Below, piece after piece: positions 15,927 through 24,356 of a stretch of DNA of 36,685 nucleotides. Source of the DNA: DATGMP01 sp035293565 (GTDB lineage: Bacteria > Pseudomonadota > Alphaproteobacteria > BOG-932 > Roseiterribacteraceae). Location of the stretch: NCBI GenBank assembly GCA_035293565.1, contig DATGMP010000151.1:1-36685 (forward strand). The letters run 5' to 3'. The position numbers and the translations under genes are program-made. How positions within the stretch are numbered: position 1 is the first letter of the stretch; each line of letters starts with the position of its first letter. The notes beneath the pieces were generated by a model. It did no database searches and was not told the DNA's origin. It saw only the letters and a list, made by a program, of their open reading frames with translations.

Positions 15927-16721
15927 TCAGCGCGTCCCTGGCGGCGAAGAGAAGGATAGCGCTTGGCCGATGGCCACTTTCAGCGTTTCCGGATCGAACG
16001 GCTTGGTGACGATGAAGGCGGGTTCGATGCGGTCGCCGGTCAAGAGGCGCTCGGGGAAGCCGGTGACGAAGATGACGGGCGCGTCCATGCCCATCAAAAT
16101 CTCCTGCACGGTCGCAATTCCGCTGTCGCCGTCCTGAAGCTGAACGTCGGCCAGCACGAGGCCCGGCGTGTGCTGCCGCGCCAGCTCCACCGCCTCTGCT
16201 TGGCGCGCGGCGACGCCGACCACCTGGTGGCCGAGCGATTCGACGATGCCGGCGATATCCATCGCGATGACCGGCTCGTCCTCGATGATGAGGACCCGGG
16301 CGGAGGCCTGGCGGCGGAGCTCCTGTCGCGCCTGTTCCAGCTTCTCGATCACGTCCGCCTCGTCGATGCCGAGAATGCGGGCGGTCTCGGCCGGCGAAAA
16401 GCGCTCCAGCGATATGAGAAGGAGGACCTGACGCTCGGTTGACGGCAGGGAGGCCAGCTGTCGCGGGAGATCGCCGCTCTCGGGCGTCGCGGCGTCCTTG
16501 CCGTGCGGAAGGGCGCTGTCCACGGCCTCCCAGGCGTCATGGAAGATCGTAAAGAGCTCGATGCGGAGATCGTCGGCGCCCTTCACGCGCTCGGGCTCCG
16601 CCAGGATGGCCTCGAGGCAAAGCCGAACATATTGGTCGCCCGTGGTCTGCGACCCCGTCAACGCGCGCGCATAGCGCCGAAGATAGGGCAGCAACCGGAC
16701 GATGTCGTGCGAAACGCTCAT
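15927..16721 (-). CDS. phyR: PhyR-type response regulator, anti-anti-sigma factor (264 aa)
   Basis: Central switch of the general stress response. Residues about 1-135 form the sigma-factor-like domain (DIVRLLPYLRRYARALTGSQ as region 2, LASLPSTERQVLLLISLERF and ETARILGIDEADVIEKLEQAR as region 4). Residues about 140-260 are the receiver domain: acidic pair in IIEDEP (147-149), phospho-acceptor Asp192 in LADVQLQDGDSG, and the conserved lysine in IVTKPFDPE. When phosphorylated, the sigma-like domain binds NepR. I chose ATG 16721 (MSVSHDIVRLL), the canonical family start; a longer frame adds 21 unrelated residues. A GGAAC lies upstream but without a matching -10 sequence. Confidence 0.97.
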   Translation of the reverse strand: MSVSHDIVRLLPYLRRYARALTGSQTTGDQYVRLCLEAILAEPERVKGADDLRIELFTIFHDAWEAVDSALPHGKDAATPESGDLPRQLASLPSTERQVLLLISLERFSPAETARILGIDEADVIEKLEQARQELRRQASARVLIIEDEPVIAMDIAGIVESLGHQVVGVAARQAEAVELARQHTPGLVLADVQLQDGDSGIATVQEILMGMDAPVIFVTGFPERLLTGDRIEPAFIVTKPFDPETLKVAIGQALSFSSPPGTR

Positions 16722-16886
16722 GAATTCGGCCCCATTTCGTATTCGTTCTCGGCTTCCGAGCGCTCGTGACGCCGCTGGTTCCACACGAAATCAGGGCGCC
16801 CAGATGAATGTCAAGGCACGACCGCAAGCGAGCCTTGATCATCGCCGCGGTCGCCGACGGTTAAAACGCGCAACTCGCCCTGTTGT

Positions 16887-17495
16887 TCACCCGTTTGCGC
16901 GCTTCAATGTCGCGGCTGGGCACGGGGACCGCCCCGAGGCGCCCCGGCTGCTCTCCAGCACGCGCTTCAGCTCGCTGCGGGCGCGGTTTAGCCGCGATTT
17001 GATCGTGCCCACGGCGCAGCCGCAAACGTCAGCCGCCTCATCATAGCTCAGGCCCGCGGCCGATACGAGCACCAGGATCTCCCGATGCTCGACGGACATC
17101 TTCATCAGCGCCGTCGCGACCTCGTTCATCGCGACCACATGTTCCTGATTGGGCTCGGTCGGAAGCGCCGTTTCGGGGATTTCCTCCACCGTCTCAACCT
17201 CGATCCGACTGCGGCGGAGGCCGTTGATGTAATGGTTGCGCAGGATGGTCATCAGCCAGGCCTTGATGTTGGTCCCTGGCCGGAACTGCGATTCGGCGGA
17301 TAAGGCCTTGAGAATGGTATCGTTGACGAGATCGTCGGCCCGGTCGCGATGGCCGGTCAGCGCGCGGGCGACGGCGCGGAGGTGCGGAAGATGGGCGACG
17401 AGAAGCTGACGAAACGCGTCCGGCGCAGAATCGGCGCCGCTTCGATCGGTGCTCCTCGTTCTGCCTTCCGATCGCGGGTCGACGTTAGAGGTCAT
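16887..17495 (-). CDS. ecfG: EcfG family RNA polymerase sigma factor (202 aa)
   Basis: ECF sigma factor of the general stress response. Region 2 spans about residues 30-95 (LVAHLPHLRAVARALTGHRDRADDLVNDTILKAL in two parts, then NIKAWLMTILRNHYINGLRR). Region 4 spans about 128-185 (MSVEHREILVLVSAAGLSYDEAADVCGCAVGTIKSRLNRAR in parts). The GCAVGTIKSRLNRAR helix-turn-helix is typical of EcfG. ATG 17495 (MTSNVDPR) is preferred; an ATG at 17519 adds eight residues. It is on the same strand as phyR, 165 bases upstream of it, and divergent from the amidase gene. No nepR is attached, which departs from the usual nepR-ecfG operon. Confidence 0.95.
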   Translation of the reverse strand: MTSNVDPRSEGRTRSTDRSGADSAPDAFRQLLVAHLPHLRAVARALTGHRDRADDLVNDTILKALSAESQFRPGTNIKAWLMTILRNHYINGLRRSRIEVETVEEIPETALPTEPNQEHVVAMNEVATALMKMSVEHREILVLVSAAGLSYDEAADVCGCAVGTIKSRLNRARSELKRVLESSRGASGRSPCPAATLKRANG

Positions 17496-17725
17496 GGTGC
17501 TCCGTGGGGATAGGCGCATGTCCGCCGCTCGATCACACGCCGCATTGTGCCCCGACCTTCAGATAGTGTGACCGGCGGGAATTGAAAGGCTGGAACAGGC
17601 TGCGGGGTTTTCCGGGCGCGGCAGTTCGGCTACCCATGTCCGCGTGCAGCCCCGCGACATCCTTCTCGCCCTTTTCGGCATGGCCGTTTGGGGTCTCAAT
17701 TTCGCCGAGAGCGCGTGAGGACGGC

Positions 17726-18409
17726 TTGGGCGTCGATCTCAAGGACCGACCCTCGCCCAACCACGGCCCGCGCCGCGGCAACGGTCCGGTCGATATCCTG
17801 CTCCTCCATTACACCGGCATGCCGACCGCGGCGGCCGCGCTCGACCGGCTCTGCGATCCCGCGGCCGAAGTCAGCGCCCATTACCTGATCGAGGAGGATG
17901 GGACGATCTGGCGGCTGGTCGACGAGGCGCGGCGGGCCTGGCATGCCGGCGAATCCGTCTGGGCCGGCGAGCGCGACGTCAACAGCCGCTCGATCGGGAT
18001 CGAGCTCGCCAATCCGGGTCACGGCCCGGATTACCGGGTCTTCCCCGATGCGCAGATGGACGCGCTCGCGGCGCTGGGCCGCGAGATTCTGGCGCGCCAT
18101 CCCGTCCCGTCGCACCGCGTGCTGGGGCATTCCGACGTGGCGCCCGGCCGCAAACGCGACCCGGGAGAGCTGTTCGACTGGCGCCTTTTGTCGGAGCGCG
18201 GCATCGGCCTCTGGTCGGACGCCTCGGTTCCTGCGGCGGAGTGCGCCGATCCGGCGGCGCTCATGCGGCGCTTCGGTTATCGCGACGCCTCTGCGGCGGC
18301 GATCGCCGCCTTCCAGCTCCATTTCCGGCCGACCAACGTAACCGGAATCGCCGATCCTGAGACGTTGGCCCGGCTCGCCGATCTGGCGGAACGGGCCGGG
18401 CTCGCCTAG
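17726..18409 (+). CDS. N-acetylmuramoyl-L-alanine amidase, AmpD-like with peptidoglycan-binding domain (227 aa)
   Basis: Zinc amidase that cleaves the MurNAc-L-Ala bond, probably for cytoplasmic recycling of anhydro-muropeptides. The Amidase_2 domain spans about residues 8-150: DRPSPNHGPR start, VDILLLHYTG with the first zinc His, AHYLIEEDGTIWRLVDEARRAWHAG, SIGIELANPG, and HRVLGHSDVAPGRKRDPG with the remaining ligand and catalytic region. The C-terminal 60 residues (LMRRFGYRDASAAAIAAFQLHFRP) form a putative peptidoglycan-binding domain. The start is uncertain. TTG 17726 has GAGG six bases upstream and begins close to the domain; ATG 17636 and TTG 17582 would add a Ser/Pro-rich leader that does not look like a good signal peptide. 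Confidence 0.9.
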   Translation: MGVDLKDRPSPNHGPRRGNGPVDILLLHYTGMPTAAAALDRLCDPAAEVSAHYLIEEDGTIWRLVDEARRAWHAGESVWAGERDVNSRSIGIELANPGHGPDYRVFPDAQMDALAALGREILARHPVPSHRVLGHSDVAPGRKRDPGELFDWRLLSERGIGLWSDASVPAAECADPAALMRRFGYRDASAAAIAAFQLHFRPTNVTGIADPETLARLADLAERAGLA

Positions 18410-18418
18410 ATTCGGCTG

Positions 18419-18824
<406 letters not shown>

Positions 18825-19156
18825 TTCTATTTTCGTTCAAGGCGTAAATAGATGGTTAATTCGCGTCAGAACAAGAACTTTGGAAGAACAATAATCAATC
18901 ACAAGCAAAACCTGGAAGAAGAATTTACCTTAACTGAGAGGAGGTTGAAGGACGCGCCTGAAAATCCACGCGAGATAGTGGGGCTCGGTCAATGAAATCC
19001 CTCGAAAATATTCAGCAAGTCGTTGACCTCCCATGAAATCCCATGGTATCCCATTCCATCCCACCATGAGGGGGGATGTCCCAGCGGCGTGGACGCGGAA
19101 GATCGAGCGCGACCAAAGGGGCCAACCGATCGGGGGCGGGTTGGACGCCACGGGCG
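18825..19156 (+). promoter_or_regulatory. Promoter and leader region of the dcw cluster
   Basis: About 330 bases without a gene. The first 130 bases are distinctly AT-rich compared with the rest of the window. A TTGACC at 19023-19028 with TATCCC at 19047-19052 (18-base spacing) could be a promoter overlapped by the MraZ boxes, though the -10 match is weak. ATGGTTAA at 18852-18859 is the complement of a CtrA half site (TTAACCAT), single and unproven. The mraZ leader would be about 100 bases. Confidence 0.45.
19029..19063 (-). promoter_or_regulatory. MraZ operator: four TGGGA boxes at exact 10-base spacing
   Basis: TCCCA occurs at 19029, 19039, 19049 and 19059 on plus, i.e. four TGGGA boxes on minus, each separated by exactly 5 bases. 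E. coli MraZ is known to bind TGGGN direct repeats with 5-base spacers upstream of its own gene. Four perfect repeats 94 bases before the mraZ start make this a confident autoregulatory site. Confidence 0.9.
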
Positions 19157-19633
19157 ATGTCGCTGAACACGGCTCTGTTCTTGAGCACGCATTTCACGCG
19201 TATAGACGGGAAGGGCCGCATCTCCTTTCCCGCGCCCTTCCGCTCGGCCCTCGCATTGCGCAACTCGCAGGGAGTCGTGATCTTCAGCTCGCCGTCCGAC
19301 TCGGCGATCGACGGCGTCACCGTCGAGCGCATGCAGCAGATGGCGATCGCGCTCGAAAGCTTGACCCTGTTTTCGCAGGAGCGCGCCTTCTACGAGACCG
19401 CGATCTTCGGCGCCGCCCATGACCTCCAGATCGATCGCGAGGGCCGCTGCAGCCTGCCCAAGGCGCTGCTCGACAAGGCCGGGATCGAATCGGACATCGC
19501 CTTCGTCGGTCGCGGCAGCACGTTCCAGATTTGGGATCCGGCGAAGCTGGAGCGGCGGACCGCCGAATCGATCGAAGCCGTCAAGACCGGGCAGCTTGCC
19601 TTCCCGACCTTGCCCGCGGGGGCGCTGCTATGA
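19157..19633 (+). CDS. mraZ: Transcriptional regulator MraZ (158 aa)
   Basis: DNA-binding regulator of the division and cell wall cluster. Two tandem AbrB-like halves are seen, each with the family's D-x-x-G-R motif: DGKGRISFP at 17-25 and DREGRCSLP at 93-101. ALFLSTHFTRIDGKGR at the start is the canonical opening, so ATG 19157 is chosen. An in-frame ATG at 19076 would add 27 Arg/Gly-rich residues not typical of the family. First gene of the dcw cluster, overlapping rsmH by ATGA. It probably represses its own operon through the four upstream boxes. Confidence 0.96.
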   Translation: MSLNTALFLSTHFTRIDGKGRISFPAPFRSALALRNSQGVVIFSSPSDSAIDGVTVERMQQMAIALESLTLFSQERAFYETAIFGAAHDLQIDREGRCSLPKALLDKAGIESDIAFVGRGSTFQIWDPAKLERRTAESIEAVKTGQLAFPTLPAGALL

Positions 19634-20577
19634 CCTCGCGGCCCCACACCCCCGTGCTGTGCGAGGCGGTGATCGCGGCGCTTGAGCCCAAGGCCGGCGG
19701 CCGCTATGTCGACGGCACATTCGGCGCCGGCGGCTATAGCGAGGCGCTGCTCGGCGCCGCCGATTGCAAGGTATGGGGAATCGACCGCGATCCCGACGCG
19801 CTCGCCGAAGGCGCGGCGCTCGCGCGGCGCTATCCCGGACGGCTCACGCTCATCCAGGGCCGCTTCGGCGAGATGGAGCGGGCGCTCGGCGACCACGGCG
19901 CTGCCCCCCTCGACGGCGTCATGCTCGATCTCGGCGTCTCCTCGATGCAGCTCGATCGCGCCGATCGCGGCTTTTCCTTCCGCGCCGACGGGCCGCTCGA
20001 CATGCGCATGGAAAAAAGCGGCCCCAGTGCGGCCGATTTGGTGAATACGCTGCCCGAGACCGAGCTCGCTTCGCTCATCCGCGACTATGGCGAGGAGCGC
20101 TTCGCGCGCCGCGTCGCCGCCGCCATCGTCCGCGCGCGGCCGATCACGCGGACCGCGCAGCTGGCCGACATCGTGCGCGCGGCGGTGCCCGCCAAGGGCG
20201 AAGCGATTCATCCGGCGACCCGGACCTTCCAGGCGCTCCGCATCGCCGTCAATGACGAGCTGGGCGAGCTCGATCGCGGGCTGAAGGCCGCGGAGCGGAT
20301 TCTGGCGCCCGGCGGGCGTCTGGCGGTCGTGACCTTCCATTCGCTGGAGGACCGGCCGGTCAAGTCGTTCTTCCAGCGCCGCGCCGGCAGGATTCCGTCG
20401 GGGTCTCGCCACCGGCCCGAGGCCGGCGCCCGTCCCGCGCCTTCCTTCCAGCTTCTGACCCGCAAGCCGATCGTGCCCGACGAGACGGAGATCCGGGCCA
20501 ACCCGCGCGCCCGGTCGGCCAAGCTGCGCGCCGCCGAGCGGACCTCGGCGCCGCCCCTCGAGGAGGCAGCCGCATGA
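19630..20577 (+). CDS. rsmH: 16S rRNA (cytosine1402-N4)-methyltransferase RsmH (315 aa)
   Basis: Methylates N4 of C1402 in 16S rRNA near the P site, using S-adenosylmethionine. Family blocks: HTPVLCEAVIAAL at the start, the SAM-binding loop YVDGTFGAGGYSEALL (about 26-41), GIDRDPDAL, LDLGVSSMQLDRADRGFSF, GPLDMRM, ATRTFQALRIAVNDELGELD and VTFHSLEDRPVKSFF. The C-terminal block ends IRANPRARSAKLRAAER as usual. The LEDRPVK sequence has Pro where Ile is frequent, which is not expected to matter. Starts within the mraZ stop (ATGA) and overlaps ftsL the same way. Confidence 0.98.
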   Translation: MTSRPHTPVLCEAVIAALEPKAGGRYVDGTFGAGGYSEALLGAADCKVWGIDRDPDALAEGAALARRYPGRLTLIQGRFGEMERALGDHGAAPLDGVMLDLGVSSMQLDRADRGFSFRADGPLDMRMEKSGPSAADLVNTLPETELASLIRDYGEERFARRVAAAIVRARPITRTAQLADIVRAAVPAKGEAIHPATRTFQALRIAVNDELGELDRGLKAAERILAPGGRLAVVTFHSLEDRPVKSFFQRRAGRIPSGSRHRPEAGARPAPSFQLLTRKPIVPDETEIRANPRARSAKLRAAERTSAPPLEEAAA

Positions 20578-21077
20578 TCCGGATCACCACGCTCGTTTGG
20601 ATCGCTCTTCTCGTTGTCGCCGGCGGCACCGTGATGCGCGTCAGCTACCAAGTCCGCCATGTCGAGAAGCATCTGTTCGAGATTACGCGCGCTGCCGAAC
20701 AGGAGCAGCAGGCGATCCGGATTCTGGGCGCCGAATGGGACACGCTCAACGATCCCAAGCGGATCGACCGGCTCTCCAAGCGCTATCTGGGGCTCGAGTC
20801 GACGCCGATCCGGCGGGTGGTTGCGCTTGACGATGTGCCGCTGAAACCCAGCCCCGACCAGATCGCGAAGCTTCTGGCGGAACAGGCCGAGATGAAGCAC
20901 GGCAAGTCGCACGCGGCGCAAAGGACGCCGGCGCCGGTCCATGCGAAACCGCAGGCGCCGACGCTCGAGGCGCGCGCCAATCCGCCCTCCGTCGCGACGC
21001 CGGTCGCATCGGCGGAGGGCGCCATCGAGCTGCCGCGGCAGGGCCTCGTTTTCGCCCGGGCTGAGCGGCGCGAATGA
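20574..21077 (+). CDS. ftsL: Cell division protein FtsL (167 aa)
   Basis: Bitopic divisome protein that pairs with FtsB and FtsQ and helps activate FtsWI. One N-terminal transmembrane helix (about 4-22, TTLVWIALLVVAGGTVMRV) leads to a periplasmic coiled-coil (about 25-60, VEKHLFEITRAAEQEQQAI) and the short conserved LNDPKRIDRLSKRYLGL motif. From about residue 95 the protein is an Ala/Pro-rich, probably unstructured tail. It is longer than enterobacterial FtsL but normal for alphaproteobacteria. Identification rests on position and pattern because FtsL sequences diverge. It overlaps both neighbours by ATGA. Confidence 0.92.
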   Translation: MIRITTLVWIALLVVAGGTVMRVSYQVRHVEKHLFEITRAAEQEQQAIRILGAEWDTLNDPKRIDRLSKRYLGLESTPIRRVVALDDVPLKPSPDQIAKLLAEQAEMKHGKSHAAQRTPAPVHAKPQAPTLEARANPPSVATPVASAEGAIELPRQGLVFARAERRE

Positions 21078-22885
21078 ATCGGGAGCCGGTCTTCGTTCCG
21101 GTTGAAGGGGTCATCCCCGCGCGATTGCCCGGCCCCGCCCTTCCCGAGAGCGTCGGGCAGCCGGCTTCGATGGTGGTCACCGTCGACGGGGTGGCGCGGC
21201 AGGTGCTGGAACAGGCCCGCACGCGGCTGGTGGTTGTCGGCGCGCTTTTCGCGTTGGCGCTGTCGGTCGTGGCCGTCCGGCTGGTGAGCCTCGCGGTGAT
21301 CGCCGGTACCGAACCGGGGGCCGAGGCGCGCATCTCACCGCCGGCCGAGAAGCCGGTGCGGGCCGACATTCTGGATCGCAACGGAAAGGTGCTGGCGACG
21401 TCGATCGCGACGGCCTCGCTTTACGCCGATCCGGCCAAAGTTATCGATGCGCCGGAGGCCGCCCGTCAGCTCAACAAGCTTTTCCCCGAGGTCAGCTACG
21501 GCGAGTTCCTGCAGAAGCTGCAAGGCAAGGGCCGCTTCGCGTGGCTGAAGCGGCACCTGACCCCGCGCCAGCAGTATGAAGTCAATCGGCTGGGCATCCC
21601 GGGCGTCGGCTTCGAACATGATGAGCGTCGCCTCTATCCCGAGGGCAGCGAGATCGCGCAGGTGATCGGTTACGCCGATGTCGACAATCACGGCATCGCC
21701 GGGATCGAGCAATCCTTCGATAGTTACCTGGCGCGGGGCGCCGATCCGCTGAAGCTTTCGATCGACATCCGCCTGCAGCACATACTGCATCGCGAGGTCC
21801 AGCAGCAGATCGACACCTTCAACGCCAAGGGCGGCGGCGGCCTTATTATGGACACCAATACGGGCGAGATTCTCGCCATGGTGTCTCTGCCCGATTTCGA
21901 TCCCGAGCAGCCGGGGGCACAGGTCGCCAAAACCGAGCCGGGTGAGCCCGATCCGCATTTCAACCGGATGACGCTCGGCGTCTACGAGATGGGCTCCATC
22001 TTCAAGGTCTTCAACACCGCGCTCTGTCTCGATAGCGGCAAGGTGAAGCTCACGGATTACTTCGACGCCGCCCATCCGATCCATATCGGCCGCTTCACCA
22101 TCCACGACTTCAAAGGCGACGAGCTGCCGGGCTACGCCTCGGTCGCCGAGATCTTCGAGAAATCGTCTAATATCGGTTCGGTCCAGGAGGTGAAGCAGGT
22201 AGGGCCGGAGGCGCAGGAGCATTTCATGGAGAAGCTCGGCCTCACCACGAAGATCAAGCTCGAGGTGCCGGAGGTCGGAACCCCTGAGATCCCGCATCCC
22301 TGGCGGCCCGTCAATATGATGACGATCGCCTTCGGCCACGGCATCTCGGTGACGCCGGTCCAGCTGGTGCGGGCGATTTCGGCGATCGCCGACGGCGGCA
22401 TCCTCCGGCCCGCGACTCTGATCAAGCGCCCGGACGGCGAGCCGGTGCCGGGAGTGAGGGTCATCTCGCCGGAAACCTCCGATACGATGCGGCGGCTGAT
22501 GCGCCTGGTCGTGACGGGCGGCACGGCCAAGCAGTTCGGAAATGTTCCGGGCTATCTGGTCGGCGGAAAGACCGGCACGGCCGAGAAGATCTCGGCGCGC
22601 GGCGCCTATACAAAGCATCACGCGAATCTCAGCTCGTTCGTGGCGCTCTTCCCGATGACCGATCCGCGCTACGCCGTGTTCGTCACGATAGATGAGCCGC
22701 ACGGCAACAAGCAGAGCGCCGGCTACGAGACCGGCGGCTGGGTCGCGGCGCCGGCCGCATCGCGCGTGATCTCCGCGATGGGGCCGCTGCTCGGCGTCCC
22801 GCCGGTCGACGAAGCTTCGCCCACCGTGCAGGCGAAGATGGAGATCGACGTCAACCCCAATGGCCGCCGCATTGCGTCTGATTGA
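21074..22885 (+). CDS. ftsI: Peptidoglycan D,D-transpeptidase FtsI (PBP3, 603 aa)
   Basis: Septal class B penicillin-binding protein that crosslinks peptidoglycan made by FtsW. Short cytoplasmic N-terminus, one transmembrane helix (about 52-78), pedestal domain (RADILDRNGKVLATS, then EVNRLGIPGVGFEHDERRLYP), and transpeptidase domain from about 225. The three catalytic motifs are intact: SxxK at Ser308-Lys311 (EMGSIFKVF), SxN at 364-366 (EKSSNIGS), and KTG at 499-501 (VGGKTGTAEK). ATGA overlap with ftsL; its 3' end overlaps the murE start by 26 bases. It lacks the C-terminal PASTA domain seen in Gram-positives, as expected. Confidence 0.97.
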   Translation: MNREPVFVPVEGVIPARLPGPALPESVGQPASMVVTVDGVARQVLEQARTRLVVVGALFALALSVVAVRLVSLAVIAGTEPGAEARISPPAEKPVRADILDRNGKVLATSIATASLYADPAKVIDAPEAARQLNKLFPEVSYGEFLQKLQGKGRFAWLKRHLTPRQQYEVNRLGIPGVGFEHDERRLYPEGSEIAQVIGYADVDNHGIAGIEQSFDSYLARGADPLKLSIDIRLQHILHREVQQQIDTFNAKGGGGLIMDTNTGEILAMVSLPDFDPEQPGAQVAKTEPGEPDPHFNRMTLGVYEMGSIFKVFNTALCLDSGKVKLTDYFDAAHPIHIGRFTIHDFKGDELPGYASVAEIFEKSSNIGSVQEVKQVGPEAQEHFMEKLGLTTKIKLEVPEVGTPEIPHPWRPVNMMTIAFGHGISVTPVQLVRAISAIADGGILRPATLIKRPDGEPVPGVRVISPETSDTMRRLMRLVVTGGTAKQFGNVPGYLVGGKTGTAEKISARGAYTKHHANLSSFVALFPMTDPRYAVFVTIDEPHGNKQSAGYETGGWVAAPAASRVISAMGPLLGVPPVDEASPTVQAKMEIDVNPNGRRIASD

Positions 22886-24356
22886 GCTCATGAACCGGAC
22901 CGAGACCGGCCCCGATCGCCAAACGCCGCCCCGCGACTTCGAGAAAATGCGGATCGCGGACATCGAGATCCGCGGCCTCACCGAGGATTCGCGCGCGGTC
23001 GAGCCCGGTTTCCTATTCGCCGCCTTGCCGGGTTCCAAGGCCGACGGCGCGGCGTTCATCGCGGAGGCGGCGCGAAAGGGCGCCGTGGCCGTGCTCGCGC
23101 CGAAGGGAACGAAGCCGACCGGCTCGTTGCCGATCATCGAGGATGCGCTGCCTCGCCGCCGCTTCGCGCGAATGGCCGCCGCCTTTTACGGCGCACAGCC
23201 GGAGACGATGGCGGCCGTCACGGGCACGTCGGGGAAGAGCTCGACCGTCAGTTTTGCGCGCCAGATTTGGAAGGCGCTGGGCCGGAGCTCGGCCAGCCTG
23301 GGCACGCTCGGCATCGATTCCGATCCGATCCAGCGCTATTCGGGTCTCACCACCGCCGATCCGGTGCGGTTGCATGCCGACCTCGCCGAGCTCGCGCGGG
23401 CCGGCGTGACGCATGCGGCCATGGAAGCCTCTTCGCACGGTCTCGATCAGTATCGTCTCGATGGCGTGACGGTGAAGGCCGCGGGCTTCACCAGCTTCGG
23501 ACGCGATCATCTCGACTATCACGCGACGGCGGACGCCTATTTCGCGGCCAAAGCCCGCCTCTTCACCGAGGTGCTGCAGCCCGGCGGGACAGCGGTGCTG
23601 AACGCCGACATCCCCGAGTTCGATCGGCTGCGGAAGCTCGCGCGAGGCGCCGGTCATCCGGTGATCTCGTATGGCGAGCACGGAAAGGAACTACGCATCG
23701 TCGAGCGCCGGGCCACCGCCATCGGACAATCGGTGACTTTGGAGCTTTTCGGTCAGCGTTGCGCGATCGCGTTTCCGCTCGTGGGTGCCTTCCAGCTGAT
23801 GAACGCGCTGTGCGCGCTCGGGCTCATGACTGCAACCGGCGCGGATGCCGCTTCGGCTGCCGATGCGCTGGAAAAGCTGCAAGGCGTCCGCGGGCGGCTC
23901 GAGCGGGTGGCGCGGCTTGCAAATGGCGCGGCAGTCTATGTCGACTATGCGCACAAACCCGACGCGCTCGAAACGGTGCTGAACGCCCTTCGGCCGCACA
24001 CCGACGGCAAGCTCGTCATTGTGTTCGGTTGCGGCGGCGATCGCGATCGCGGCAAGCGGCCGATCATGGGCGAGATTGCGACCCGGCTCGCGGATCGCGT
24101 GATCGTCACCGATGACAATCCGCGCTCCGAAGAGCCTGCCGCGATTCGCGCCCAGATCCTGGCGGGCGCGCCGGGGGCGGTCGAGATCGGCGATCGGGCC
24201 GAGGCGATCGAAGCGGCGGTCAAAGCTCTCCGGCCGGGCGATGTGCTCGTCGTCGCCGGCAAAGGACATGAGCAAGGCCAGATCGTAGGCTCGGAGGCGC
24301 GTCCGTTCGACGACGCGGCGGTCGTGCGCGATTCGGTCGCGAGGCTGGACTCATGA
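22860..24356 (+). CDS. murE: UDP-MurNAc-L-Ala-D-Glu:meso-diaminopimelate ligase MurE (498 aa)
   Basis: Adds the third amino acid to the peptidoglycan stem in the cytoplasm. N-terminal UDP-binding domain (LTEDSRAVEPGFLFAALPG), central ATPase with the P-loop TGTSGKSST (121-129; Ser replaces the common Asn and Thr), and C-terminal ligase domain. The sequence TDDNPRSEEP carries the DNPR motif that selects meso-diaminopimelate rather than lysine. The carbamylated-lysine region FAAKARLFTE is present. ATG 22860 gives MAAALRLIEL, close to the usual MurE opening, but overlaps ftsI by 26 bases. ATG 22890, just after the ftsI stop, is the alternative. Confidence 0.97.
   Translation: MAAALRLIELMNRTETGPDRQTPPRDFEKMRIADIEIRGLTEDSRAVEPGFLFAALPGSKADGAAFIAEAARKGAVAVLAPKGTKPTGSLPIIEDALPRRRFARMAAAFYGAQPETMAAVTGTSGKSSTVSFARQIWKALGRSSASLGTLGIDSDPIQRYSGLTTADPVRLHADLAELARAGVTHAAMEASSHGLDQYRLDGVTVKAAGFTSFGRDHLDYHATADAYFAAKARLFTEVLQPGGTAVLNADIPEFDRLRKLARGAGHPVISYGEHGKELRIVERRATAIGQSVTLELFGQRCAIAFPLVGAFQLMNALCALGLMTATGADAASAADALEKLQGVRGRLERVARLANGAAVYVDYAHKPDALETVLNALRPHTDGKLVIVFGCGGDRDRGKRPIMGEIATRLADRVIVTDDNPRSEEPAAIRAQILAGAPGAVEIGDRAEAIEAAVKALRPGDVLVVAGKGHEQGQIVGSEARPFDDAAVVRDSVARLDS

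Noticed and set aside
16757..16782. EcfG promoter upstream of phyR
   Set aside because: GGAAC is present on minus at 16782-16778, but the bases 16 or 17 downstream do not resemble CGTT.
18852..18859. CtrA site upstream of mraZ
   Set aside because: Only one 8-base half site with no partner at the usual spacing; too short to support regulation, so kept only as a note in the promoter region.
21335..23137. 600-codon open frame on minus, opposite ftsI and murE
   Set aside because: His/Arg/Asp-rich translation with no domain, lying wholly against two intact essential genes; similar long shadows oppose murF and ftsA.
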